Source of the DNA: Amycolatopsis nivea
GTDB lineage: Bacteria > Actinomycetota > Actinomycetes > Mycobacteriales > Pseudonocardiaceae
Assembly: GCF_004522235.1 (NCBI RefSeq)
Contig: NZ_SDLT01000040.1
Coordinates: 20,798-84,797 of the forward strand
Length of the DNA: 64,000 nt
Reading direction: 5' to 3'
Numbering within the stretch: position 1 is the first letter of the stretch; every line of letters begins with the position of its first letter. Both the position numbers and the translations under genes were made by a program. Below the pieces are notes generated by a model. It saw nothing but the letters and a program-made list of their open reading frames with translations, was not told the origin of the DNA and searched no databases. Below, piece by piece: positions 1 to 7,091 of the stretch.

Positions 1-519
1 GACCCCGAGCGGGACGTTCACCAGGAACACCGACCGCCACGACCAGGCGTCGGTCAGCAGTCCGCCGAGGACCGGACCGCTCACCGCGGCCAGCCCCATC
101 ACCGGGCCGATCATGCCGAGCGCTCGTGCCCGGGCCGCGCCGTCGAACAGGACGCGGATCAGGCCGATCGTCTGCGGGATCACCAAGGCGGCCGAAGCTC
201 CTTGCAGGGCCCGGAAAACGAGCAGGAACCCGGGCGTGGTCGCGGCCGCGCACAAGGCCGAGGAGAGCACGAAACCGGCCACGCCGAGCTGGAAGGTGCG
301 GCGTCGGCCGATGATGTCGCCGAGGCGTCCGCCGGTGATCAGCAGGAGCGCGAAGGGCAGCGTGTACCCGGCGGTGTAGAAGGAGATCGTGCTGGGCGCG
401 CCGCCGAGTTCGGCGTGCACCGCGGGCGCGGCGACCTGGACGATGGTGGTGTCGAGGAGGTTCATCGCCTCCGCGACGAGCAGGACCGCCAGCGCGGCCC
501 AGCGACGTGAATCGTTCAT
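1..519 (-). CDS. MFS drug-efflux transporter (DHA2/EmrB type), 5' part only
   Basis: The ATG lies at 519 and the frame stays open for 173 codons to the window edge, so the C-terminal part is missing. The visible protein starts MNDSRRWAALAVLLVAEAMN and continues with LLDTTIVQVAAPAV, the first-helix signature of DHA2-type major facilitator exporters. After the second helix comes the loop signature GGRLGDIIGRRR, the MFS motif A. About five hydrophobic segments can be read before the edge. Family knowledge suggests proton-driven export of drugs or small metabolites across the plasma membrane; the substrate cannot be read from sequence. It diverges from an Lrp/AsnC-type regulator at 615, and such pairs are often regulator and target. 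The 95-base intergenic space could hold both promoters. Confidence 0.85.
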   Translation of the reverse strand, partial: MNDSRRWAALAVLLVAEAMNLLDTTIVQVAAPAVHAELGGAPSTISFYTAGYTLPFALLLITGGRLGDIIGRRRTFQLGVAGFVLSSALCAAATTPGFLLVFRALQGASAALVIPQTIGLIRVLFDGAARARALGMIGPVMGLAAVSGPVLGGLLTDAWSWRSVFLVNVPLGV

Positions 520-614
520 GCCGCCAGCCTGGACAGCGGCGAGACACGATTCCAGCCACCGGCTCAAAGGGACAGAAATCTTCCACTCAGGACAGTCTGG
601 TGCAGAATCAAGCC

Positions 615-1568
615 ATGCTCGACGACCTCGACCACGCCCTGGTCCACGCACTCCAGATCGACGGCCGCGCCCCGTTCGCGCGGATCGGCACCGTTCTCGG
701 CGTCTCGACGCAGACCGTCGCACGCCGCTACCGACGGCTGCGCGCTGAAGCCGGACTGCGCGTCGTCGGGCTCGCCGCACCGCATCGCGCCGGACAGACG
801 CAGTGGCTCGTGCGGCTCACCGTCGTCCCGGCAGTCGCGCAACGGGTCGCCGACGCGCTCGTCCGCCGCACCGACACGACCTGGGTCAAGCTCGCCGGCG
901 GCGGTACGGAAATCTGCGTCATCGTCCACACCGCCAACGGGTCCGCCCCGGAGCACGGCCTGCTGCTGCACGACATCCCGCGCACGACCGGCATCACTGC
1001 CGTGTCCGCGCACCAGCTCCTGCACCTGTATCACGGCGGACCGACCGCCTGGCAAGGCCGCGCCGAGGTTCTCACCGACGCCCAACGCCGCCAACTGGAA
1101 CCCGAAACCCGCGCCACGGCCGCCGAAGCGACCGCCGCCGACGAGCCCTTGCTCACCGCGTTGCAGCGAGACGGCCGCCTAGGCCAGACCGAGCTGGCGA
1201 CCGTCACCGGCTGGTCCGCCGCGACCGTCGCCCGCCGGATCGCCGACCTGCGCGCGGCGGAAACTCTCTATTTCGACGTGGAAATCGACGCCCGGCTCTT
1301 CGGCGCGACCACGCAGGCGCTGCTGTGGATGGCCGTAGCCCCCGCCGACCTCGACGCCGTCGCTACCGAACTAGCCACCCACCGCGAACTAGCCGTCGTC
1401 GCCGCGACCACAGGGCCGACGAACCTCCTTGCGCACGCCCTCTGCGCTGATCCCCCAGCCCTGCACCGCTACCTCACCCACCAACTCGGCGCACTCCCCG
1501 GCATCCGCTCCTGCGAAACCGCACCAGTCCTGCGCACCCTCAAAGCCGCCAGCCCACTCACCCGCTGA
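615..1568 (+). CDS. Lrp/AsnC-family regulator with duplicated module
   Basis: This 318-residue protein is about twice the usual Lrp/AsnC length because the module is repeated. A first AsnC-type helix-turn-helix (start MLDDLDHALVHALQIDGRAP, then VSTQTVARRYRRL) is followed by a RAM-like sensor stretch. A second helix-turn-helix (LLTALQRDGRLGQTELA, then WSAATVARRIADLR, about residues 175-220) has its own sensor stretch. Double-AsnC proteins are known in actinomycetes. I chose the ATG at 615 over an in-frame ATG at 507 because the earlier start adds 36 non-conserved residues and would overlap the divergent MFS gene. The divergent exporter is its most likely target (inference). Its 3' end overlaps the convergent eccD gene by 11 bases. 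The ligand is unknown. Confidence 0.85.
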   Translation: MLDDLDHALVHALQIDGRAPFARIGTVLGVSTQTVARRYRRLRAEAGLRVVGLAAPHRAGQTQWLVRLTVVPAVAQRVADALVRRTDTTWVKLAGGGTEICVIVHTANGSAPEHGLLLHDIPRTTGITAVSAHQLLHLYHGGPTAWQGRAEVLTDAQRRQLEPETRATAAEATAADEPLLTALQRDGRLGQTELATVTGWSAATVARRIADLRAAETLYFDVEIDARLFGATTQALLWMAVAPADLDAVATELATHRELAVVAATTGPTNLLAHALCADPPALHRYLTHQLGALPGIRSCETAPVLRTLKAASPLTR

Positions 1569-2934
1569 CCGCCTCGTACACCCCAGCGATCAACGCCACG
1601 AACGGCACCAACGACAACAGCACCAGAAACTCGGAAATATCCAGCAACCGCGACCAGTACGGCGACCGCACCCCGCGCGCGACCCGCGTCGCGTAGAACA
1701 GCGACACCACCGCGGCCAGCACCAGCGCCAGTCCGGCCGCGAGGAGCGCGATCCGCTGGTTGTCCGCGATAAGCCAGAAACCCGCGGTCAGCAAGGCGGC
1801 GAGACCAAAACCAACCAGCACCAGCCGTTGCGTGCGGCCCGCGTATGCGCGCGAACGCTGGATCCACGCCGTCCCGACCAGCGCCGCCAGCCCGGCTTCC
1901 CACGGTCCGCCGGTGGCGAGCACGATCGACGAACCGATCACCACCAGCCCGAGCGCCACCAGCAGGCTGGTGAGCAACGCCTGCGCATACGTCGTCCGCC
2001 CGGCCATTTCCGCGCCGAGCGACGGCTGTTCGTTGGCGCGGAAGGATTCCATGTCGTCCGGCACGCGCGGGAGCGGCATCCGGCCCAGCCGCAATGCGAG
2101 CATCGGCGCGACAGCCGCCAACGCGGTCGCCAGCACGGCCGCGACAGCCGCGGCGGCAACTGGCTTCGCGCCCGTCAGCAATACCACGCCGGTCGCAATC
2201 GCGCCGATCCCGGCCGAACCGACGACCGCGACGAAGAACGGCAGCCGGTCCGCCACCGAAACCGCGGCCAGCACCCCGTAAACAGTCACCGCGGCGAGCC
2301 CAGCGGCAAGCGGCCCGGCGGAGAGCGAGAACATCGAATGCGGTGGCAGCAACGACATTCCGGACAGGAACGCCACTCCGACCCCGGCCAGCGCACCGGC
2401 CGCTCCCGCGCCCGAATCGCCGTACGCGCGGCTCAGCGCGCCGCCGCCGAGCAGCAGCACGACCGCGAGCAGCCCGGTGCCGATCGGCGCGAGCACGCTG
2501 CCCGCCAGCGACGCCTGGATCAGCAGCCCGCCCGCGAACAACAGCAGCGCAGCCGCCGTGATCCCGGCTCGCCGCGCGACCTTCGGCCCCCACGCGGTCG
2601 ACGCGGATTCGCCGACGCTCGCGATCGAGTCGACCACGTCGTCGAACAACAGCGGGCCGCGCGGACGTTCGCGCGGGGTCAGGTGCAGCACCTCGCCGTC
2701 TCGCACCTGCGCGGCGGCCACGGTGAGCCCGAGCGCGAGCGGCGCGCCGCCGAGCCGCGACAGCACCCAGCCCGGATGCTCGGCCGACGCCTGCCCGGCC
2801 GCCCCGGCGAGCCGGACCAGCTGCGGCACCAGCTCGGCGAACGTGCTCTGCTGCGGCAGCGCGACGTCCACCCTGGCGCGCGGGGTGACGATCGTGACGC
2901 GCCGGGTCGACCCGGCGACGGCCGGCGCGCTCAC
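1558..2934 (-). CDS. eccD: Type VII secretion membrane channel protein EccD
   Basis: EccD forms part of the inner-membrane pore of the ESX (type VII) secretion complex. The protein has 458 residues, typical for the family. The first ~95 residues form a ubiquitin-like (YukD-type) cytosolic domain, with RRVTIVTPRARVDVALP near the start. A linker with RERPRGPLLFDDVVDS follows, a segment usual in EccD, and then about eleven hydrophobic segments to the C terminus. The start is GTG at 2934, giving a 4-base GTGA overlap with the upstream YbaB-like gene, so translation is probably coupled. It is the last gene of a minus-strand operon beginning at 6956. EccB and EccE do not appear nearby, so these parts must be encoded elsewhere if the machine is complete. 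Confidence 0.9.
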   Translation of the reverse strand: MSAPAVAGSTRRVTIVTPRARVDVALPQQSTFAELVPQLVRLAGAAGQASAEHPGWVLSRLGGAPLALGLTVAAAQVRDGEVLHLTPRERPRGPLLFDDVVDSIASVGESASTAWGPKVARRAGITAAALLLFAGGLLIQASLAGSVLAPIGTGLLAVVLLLGGGALSRAYGDSGAGAAGALAGVGVAFLSGMSLLPPHSMFSLSAGPLAAGLAAVTVYGVLAAVSVADRLPFFVAVVGSAGIGAIATGVVLLTGAKPVAAAAVAAVLATALAAVAPMLALRLGRMPLPRVPDDMESFRANEQPSLGAEMAGRTTYAQALLTSLLVALGLVVIGSSIVLATGGPWEAGLAALVGTAWIQRSRAYAGRTQRLVLVGFGLAALLTAGFWLIADNQRIALLAAGLALVLAAVVSLFYATRVARGVRSPYWSRLLDISEFLVLLSLVPFVALIAGVYEAVSG

Positions 2935-3254
2935 TGCTGGGACCTGGACGCCTCGATCACCGGCGCGAACTTCGCGCTGCTCGCCTCGGCGAGCTTCTGC
3001 AGGCCGGCGTTCACCGCTTCGAGCACGATCTCCGACAGCGTGCGCGCGTCGTACTCGCGGATCGCGCGCTGGTCGATGTCGACCGAGGTGAACCGGCCGT
3101 CGCCGCGCAGCGTCACGGTCACCTCGTTCTGCCGCGACGCGGCCTTGACCTCCATCGCCTCGACCGTGCGCTGGATCCGCTGCACCTCTTCGGTCTGCTT
3201 GCGGACCTGCGCGAGCAGCTCGTCCATGTCCGGCACGGCATACGGTTCAGTCAC
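2931..3254 (-). CDS. YbaB/EbfC-family nucleoid-associated-like protein
   Basis: This small protein of 107 residues resembles the YbaB/EbfC DNA-binding family: a long N-terminal helix (MDELLAQVRKQTEEVQRIQ), a beta hairpin (NEVTVTLRGDGRFTSVDID) and a C-terminal helix (LSEIVLEAVNAGLQKLAE). YbaB-like proteins frequently sit inside actinobacterial ESX loci, where their job is not known; binding DNA or acting as a small chaperone are both possible. I chose the GTG at 3254 because it overlaps the stop of the upstream gene by 8 bases and removes an arginine-rich out-of-family extension. Its own stop overlaps the eccD start by 4 bases. Co-expression with the type VII substrates is therefore likely. 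Confidence 0.85.
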   Translation of the reverse strand: MTEPYAVPDMDELLAQVRKQTEEVQRIQRTVEAMEVKAASRQNEVTVTLRGDGRFTSVDIDQRAIREYDARTLSEIVLEAVNAGLQKLAEASSAKFAPVIEASRSQQ

Positions 3255-3738
3255 CGTCGTTCTCCTTCTCCTGCGGGGTTTCGCGGCGGACGTGCACGCT
3301 GGCGACGAACTTCCGGAAGTCGGGGACGAGCGTGCGCGCATCCTGCGGATCGGCCGTGCAGACCAGTTCCAGCACGACCCGCCCGGCCGGACCGGGCACG
3401 GTCAGGAACACCTGGATCTGCACCAGATCCTGGCCTTCTCCGGTGCGCATCCGCAAGGTCTGGGTGCAGCCGGGCGCGACCGCGCTGCCGACCTCTTGGC
3501 GGTCGAGGACGTCGAGCAGCGCCATCGTCCGGCCGAGCCGTTCGACCGCCTCGTCGGCGATGTCCTTCATCGGCAGGGAATCCGGGCGCTGCTGGATGCC
3601 GAGCGTGATGTTCGGGGTGAACTCCGCCCGCGGATTCGGGTGCACGGCAACGAAAACGAGACCGGGTGCGATCGGCGGCACCGGCGTCCAGCCCTCCGGG
3701 ACGTCGAAGCCCAGCGGGAGCGTCACCAGATCCGCCAT
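3247..3738 (-). CDS. Type VII-associated small protein, LpqN/LpqT-like
   Basis: A 163-residue protein with no signal peptide or membrane segment. It begins MADLVTLPLGFDVPEGWTPV, and the pattern of a short strand followed by 'P.GW' and a later alternating-strand core (VFVAVHP, ITLGI, VQIQVFLTV, VVLELVCTAD) recalls the LpqN/DUF1795 fold found next to ESX genes. The match is by eye and not certain. An in-frame GTG at 3747 would give a GTGA overlap with the upstream gene; the ATG at 3738 gives the more conserved-looking N terminus. It sits between a WXG100-type protein gene and the YbaB-like gene in the minus-strand type VII operon, so a role in handling or regulating those proteins is likely. 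No catalytic motif is visible. Confidence 0.7.
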   Translation of the reverse strand: MADLVTLPLGFDVPEGWTPVPPIAPGLVFVAVHPNPRAEFTPNITLGIQQRPDSLPMKDIADEAVERLGRTMALLDVLDRQEVGSAVAPGCTQTLRMRTGEGQDLVQIQVFLTVPGPAGRVVLELVCTADPQDARTLVPDFRKFVASVHVRRETPQEKENDGD

Positions 3739-3743
3739 GGCGC

Positions 3744-5090
3744 TCACCACGAACCCACATACTGGACGGCGTCGTCCCAAGCCCCGCCGAGCGCGTCCGC
3801 CGCCTGACCGGCCGCATCGCCGACCGCATCAACCGCCGCGCCGCCGTATTCGCTGACCGCCGCGCCGACCTTCGGCAGGTCGATGTCGATCTTCGCGCCG
3901 ACTCCGGCCCCGAGACCCAGCGCGGCACCGGCCTTGAAGTTCATCTTCAAATGCCCGTTGTCATACACGAACTGGCCGTCGAGCTGCGCCCCGATTCCAT
4001 ATTGGACACTCCCGCTCGCGCCGACGCCGACCCCCGCGACATCCGCCGCGACCTGGCCCTCCAGCTTGCCGCCCGCGAAAGCGTTGGCGTGCACGCCAAG
4101 CCCGTGTATCCCCAACTGCCCCGACGCGCTGACCTCTCCGCCAGCGAAAGCCGAACCGCGAGCGCTGCCGTGCGCGACGCCGTAGCTTCCGCTGGTCCCG
4201 ATGTCCTCCCGGAACCCCAGCTCGGCATGACCGGACGCCTTCGCGTCCCAGCCTTGCGAGGAGATTTTCCCGTCGTACTCCGGAATGAAGCCGTCCTGCT
4301 CGTGCGCCGTCTTGAGGTAAGTGATCTCGGTGGCACGGGCGATCGCGCTCTTCTGCTTCGGCTGCCCGAACGGCGTGTCCGCCTTCTTCGGCGCACGGGT
4401 GCCTTCGAGCCCGTTCCAGGTCAGCTTCTTCCAGCCGGAATTGCCGAACCACGACGGCACCGAACGCGGCCGCTTCCGTCCGTCCAGCGTGTCGCCGTTC
4501 ACCCAGGACAACGGGCCGTAAACGCGTTTGCCCAGCTTGCCCGGCTTGCTCATCGGCCCGGCCCACGGCGCGGGGAACAACTCGGCCAGCGCGTCCGACA
4601 GTTCGTCGGCGACCTGCCCGGCCGCCGCGACCGCTTGCTCGCCCAAATCCCTTGCCGCAGCGATAAAAGCGCCCACCGCGTTCGGATCCGCCGATCGGGC
4701 TTGGTTGATCAGTTGCGCGCCGTACTGATCGAACTGCGCGGCGACGGAGTCAACACCAGAACGCGCCCACCGCAACAGCTGTCCGGCCATCGACAACCGC
4801 TTGCTCTGGTCAGCCAGCTTCGTGCCGTCTTCGTTCAACGCGTGCGCGACGTCGGCCGCTGCTGTCGCGTACGCGGTGTACGCAGCACCGTCCCAATCAG
4901 CGTGCAATGCCGTGGCCGCGTCCGCGATTTCGGTGGCTTTGCCGGTGATCGTGGACGCGTTGGTGCCACAGCGGTTCGCCGCCGCTTCGAGCGCCGCCGG
5001 GTCGCCCGTGACCCGGCGCTGGTATTCGACCAGCACCTGCCGGTAGTTCGACAGCACCGAGCTGACGACTCCGGACGCGTCCACGGCCAC
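3744..5090 (-). CDS. WXG100-type protein with glycine-rich C-terminal domain (candidate ESX substrate/effector)
   Basis: A 448-residue protein. Residues 1-110 form an alpha-helical hairpin of WXG100 type with the turn signature W66-D-G68 (ALHADWDGAAYTAYA). Residues ~110-180 are further helix. Residues ~185-275 are a basic, Pro/Trp-containing linker (KKLTWNGLEGTRAPKK). From ~285 to 400 the sequence becomes a glycine/alanine-rich alternation of short strands (AFAGGEVSASGQLGIHGLG, then ANAFAGGKLEGQVAADVAG), suggesting an irregular beta-repeat or membrane-active segment. The last 45 residues are an Ala-rich helix. The layout matches large type VII substrates, in which the WXG module is the export signal and the C-terminal part the cargo. 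No enzyme motif and no obvious dedicated immunity gene can be seen. The stop is followed directly by the next coding region. Confidence 0.75.
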   Translation of the reverse strand: MAVDASGVVSSVLSNYRQVLVEYQRRVTGDPAALEAAANRCGTNASTITGKATEIADAATALHADWDGAAYTAYATAAADVAHALNEDGTKLADQSKRLSMAGQLLRWARSGVDSVAAQFDQYGAQLINQARSADPNAVGAFIAAARDLGEQAVAAAGQVADELSDALAELFPAPWAGPMSKPGKLGKRVYGPLSWVNGDTLDGRKRPRSVPSWFGNSGWKKLTWNGLEGTRAPKKADTPFGQPKQKSAIARATEITYLKTAHEQDGFIPEYDGKISSQGWDAKASGHAELGFREDIGTSGSYGVAHGSARGSAFAGGEVSASGQLGIHGLGVHANAFAGGKLEGQVAADVAGVGVGASGSVQYGIGAQLDGQFVYDNGHLKMNFKAGAALGLGAGVGAKIDIDLPKVGAAVSEYGGAAVDAVGDAAGQAADALGGAWDDAVQYVGSW

Positions 5091-5093
5091 CGG

Positions 5094-6149
5094 CTACGCG
5101 CCCTTCGCGTCGATGTCGACGTGCTGCTGGAAGTGTTTGCCCTGGTAGGTGACGTCGACATCGATGTCCACGTCCTGCCCGGCCGGGGCCTCGACGGTCG
5201 ACTGCCCGGTGTTCAGGTCGGTGTGGATCACGACCTCGTGCGCACCGGTCGACTGACCCGGCACCGAAGGCACCGAAGGCGCGGGAGACGGTGCCGGTGC
5301 CGGAGCCGGGTGGTCCACCGGAATCCAGCTGTTCCCCGCATTGGCCCCCACACCCGCACCGCCGCCAGAAGGCCAGCCACCAGTACCGCTGCCAGTCGGC
5401 CAGCCGCCGTTGGACAACGCGGGCGGCGTGTAGTTCGTGAACGACGGGTTGCCGCCGGGCACTCCCCCGCCGCTGCCGCCGATGGCCGCCTGCCCGGACG
5501 CGCTCGCGACCGGCGCGGGCATCTGCGGCGCGGTGACCGGCGTGCCGGAGACCGCCGCGTTGCCCGCCGCACCTCCTCCGTCGGAAGAACCGTGGTGGAA
5601 CAGCTTTTCGAGATCGCCGATGATCGTCGCGACCTGAGTGATCTGGTTCGCGAGATCGCCCGCGCCGAGCGCCTTCAGCAGCCCGCCGACCGCGGTGATG
5701 AATCCGCGCAGCGTCGCGCTGGTAGCGGTGGAAAGCGCGACCGCGGCCCCGTAGGTCCACCAGTTCGACATCAGCGACGCGACGGTCGGGTTCACCGCCG
5801 CGACCACCGACCGGTACGCCTCCTGCGCCGTCTTCACCAGCGTGCCGGAAACGCCGAGCAGTTCAGCGCCCTTCTCGATCACGGTGATGATCTTCGTGAG
5901 CTGGTCGAGCGAGTGGGAGATCTTCTGCAGCGCCGATTCCGACGCCCCGCCGGACCAGACCTTGCCGAGCTGGTCGGCGGCCTTGCTGAGCTCGGTGTAG
6001 AGCGAGGTCAGCTCGGCGGCCTTGTGCAGCAGGTCGAGGACGTGCTTCGCGATCTGCTCCGGCTGGCCGGTGACGATCTGCGGCAGCACGGTGATCGGGC
6101 CCCCGCCGGAAGCGGTGGCGTCCATCGCGCTGGAGTTCGGGAAGAGCAT
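5094..6149 (-). CDS. WXG100-type protein with Pro/Gly linker and C-terminal beta domain
   Basis: This 351-residue protein carries a helical WXG100-like module in its first ~100 residues, with W65-S-G67 in the turn (LGKVWSGGASESALQKI). A second helical stretch with two hydrophobic segments (ASLMSNWWTYGAAVALSTAT and LRGFITAVGGLLKALGAGD) runs to about residue 190. Residues ~195-300 are low-complexity Gly/Ser/Pro/Ala (for example SWIPVDHPAPAPAPSPAPS). The final ~50 residues look like a compact beta domain rich in acidic strands (TVEAPAGQDVDIDVDVTYQG). The design resembles PPE-like or EspB-like ESX substrates. Only 3 bases separate its stop from the next start, so it is co-translated with the 3744-5090 gene. 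The function is not known. Confidence 0.75.
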   Translation of the reverse strand: MLFPNSSAMDATASGGGPITVLPQIVTGQPEQIAKHVLDLLHKAAELTSLYTELSKAADQLGKVWSGGASESALQKISHSLDQLTKIITVIEKGAELLGVSGTLVKTAQEAYRSVVAAVNPTVASLMSNWWTYGAAVALSTATSATLRGFITAVGGLLKALGAGDLANQITQVATIIGDLEKLFHHGSSDGGGAAGNAAVSGTPVTAPQMPAPVASASGQAAIGGSGGGVPGGNPSFTNYTPPALSNGGWPTGSGTGGWPSGGGAGVGANAGNSWIPVDHPAPAPAPSPAPSVPSVPGQSTGAHEVVIHTDLNTGQSTVEAPAGQDVDIDVDVTYQGKHFQQHVDIDAKGA

Positions 6150-6176
6150 CGGACCTCACTTGGTCGGGGTTCGGGG

Positions 6177-6956
6177 TCAGACGGAGGCGGGCCGGTACAC
6201 GCTGACCTTGGCCAGTCCGCCGAGGCCCGGATCGACAGGGCCGTGGTTGTAGAGAGCGCCGCCGTCCCCGGCGACGCCGATCACCGGATGCTGGTCGGCG
6301 AGCAGAAGCGGTTCCACCACGACGACGTCGCCGCTGTGCACGCCGCCGGGCACGTCGCCGAAGGTGCGCGCGGTGCCCGAGTAGACCTCGATCAGGCCGA
6401 CGCGCGCCTGGTTGTCGGCGTCGCCGGCGAGCCAGTCGTTGAAGTCCGCGACGCCGTGGAACCGGGCGTCGGTGAGCGGATGCTCGGCGAGCCTGCCGAG
6501 GTCCGCGTCGCCGAGGTACCGCAGGACGTTGCCGACCGACGACGGTTCGCCGTGCGCACCGGCGCTGTCGGTGATCGCCGCCTCGGCCAGGTGCGCGGCG
6601 TGCGGTGTTCCCCAGATTGACGTCAACGACGGCGACGAGGACTGCGCGTGGCCGCCGCCGTAGCCGTCGGATACTGCTTCGTCGGCGCTTTGGTAAGCGT
6701 CCGCGCTGTGCTTGACCAGGCCGTTGATCTCCTGCAGCAATTGCAGCAGCGAGCGCACCGCGGTCACCTGCTGCGAGTGCAGCGCCTCGTTCGCCGCCGC
6801 GACGACGCTGCCGAAACTGGCGAACGTCGTCGGCTGCAGGACGAGTTTTTCCAGGTCCGCGACGGCGTTGATGCCGTGGGCGATGACGGCGCCCACGTTG
6901 CCGACGGTGGAGCGCATGGCCTCCGGCTCGGCCCGGTACTCGCCGGTCGTGCCCAT
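6177..6956 (-). CDS. WXG100-like N-terminal helical protein with unknown C-terminal domain, first gene of type VII operon
   Basis: A 259-residue protein beginning MGTTGEYRAEPEAMRSTVG, with a helical N-terminal ~110 residues reminiscent of ESX-secreted proteins (FGSVVAAANEALHSQQVTAV, then NGLVKHSADAYQSADEAV). A linker with GYGGGHAQSSS leads to a globular C-terminal ~140 residues containing HPLTDARFHGVADFNDWLAG and a Gly/Asp-rich strand region (GDVVVVEPLLLADQHPVIGV). I chose the ATG at 6956 because a strong GGGAGGGAGAG ribosome-binding site lies just upstream; longer readings continue into the antisense of eccC and are rejected. It diverges from eccC and is first in the minus-strand operon ending with eccD. 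The C-terminal domain is not one I recognise. Confidence 0.7.
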   Translation of the reverse strand: MGTTGEYRAEPEAMRSTVGNVGAVIAHGINAVADLEKLVLQPTTFASFGSVVAAANEALHSQQVTAVRSLLQLLQEINGLVKHSADAYQSADEAVSDGYGGGHAQSSSPSLTSIWGTPHAAHLAEAAITDSAGAHGEPSSVGNVLRYLGDADLGRLAEHPLTDARFHGVADFNDWLAGDADNQARVGLIEVYSGTARTFGDVPGGVHSGDVVVVEPLLLADQHPVIGVAGDGGALYNHGPVDPGLGGLAKVSVYRPASV

Positions 6957-7036
6957 GGCTCTCCCTCCCGCTCTCCCGCGATCGACGCACCGGTGCGGGG
7001 CGTCAGCGCAGAGCGTAAGTTCGCGCCGCCGGGCGA

Positions 7037-7086
7037 GCGGACGGCAAAAGTACCCACCGCGACCGGACAGCGGACGGCCAAAATAC
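7037..7086 (+). promoter_or_regulatory. Direct repeat upstream of eccC
   Basis: Two near-identical 17-base copies, GCGGACGGCAAAAGTAC at 7037-7053 and GCGGACGGCCAAAATAC at 7070-7086, lie 33 bases apart (start to start), about three helical turns, in the 135-base gap between the divergent type VII operon and eccC. The second copy ends 5 bases before the eccC ATG. The spacing suits a dimeric regulator binding one face of the helix, or a duplicated promoter element. No regulator is identified. Confidence 0.45.
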
Positions 7087-7091
7087 GGGGC

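Noticed and set aside
3666..6620. 984-codon plus-strand open frame
   Set aside because: It is antisense to three type VII operon genes that have recognisable WXG100 features and normal starts. The frame has Arg-rich shadow composition.
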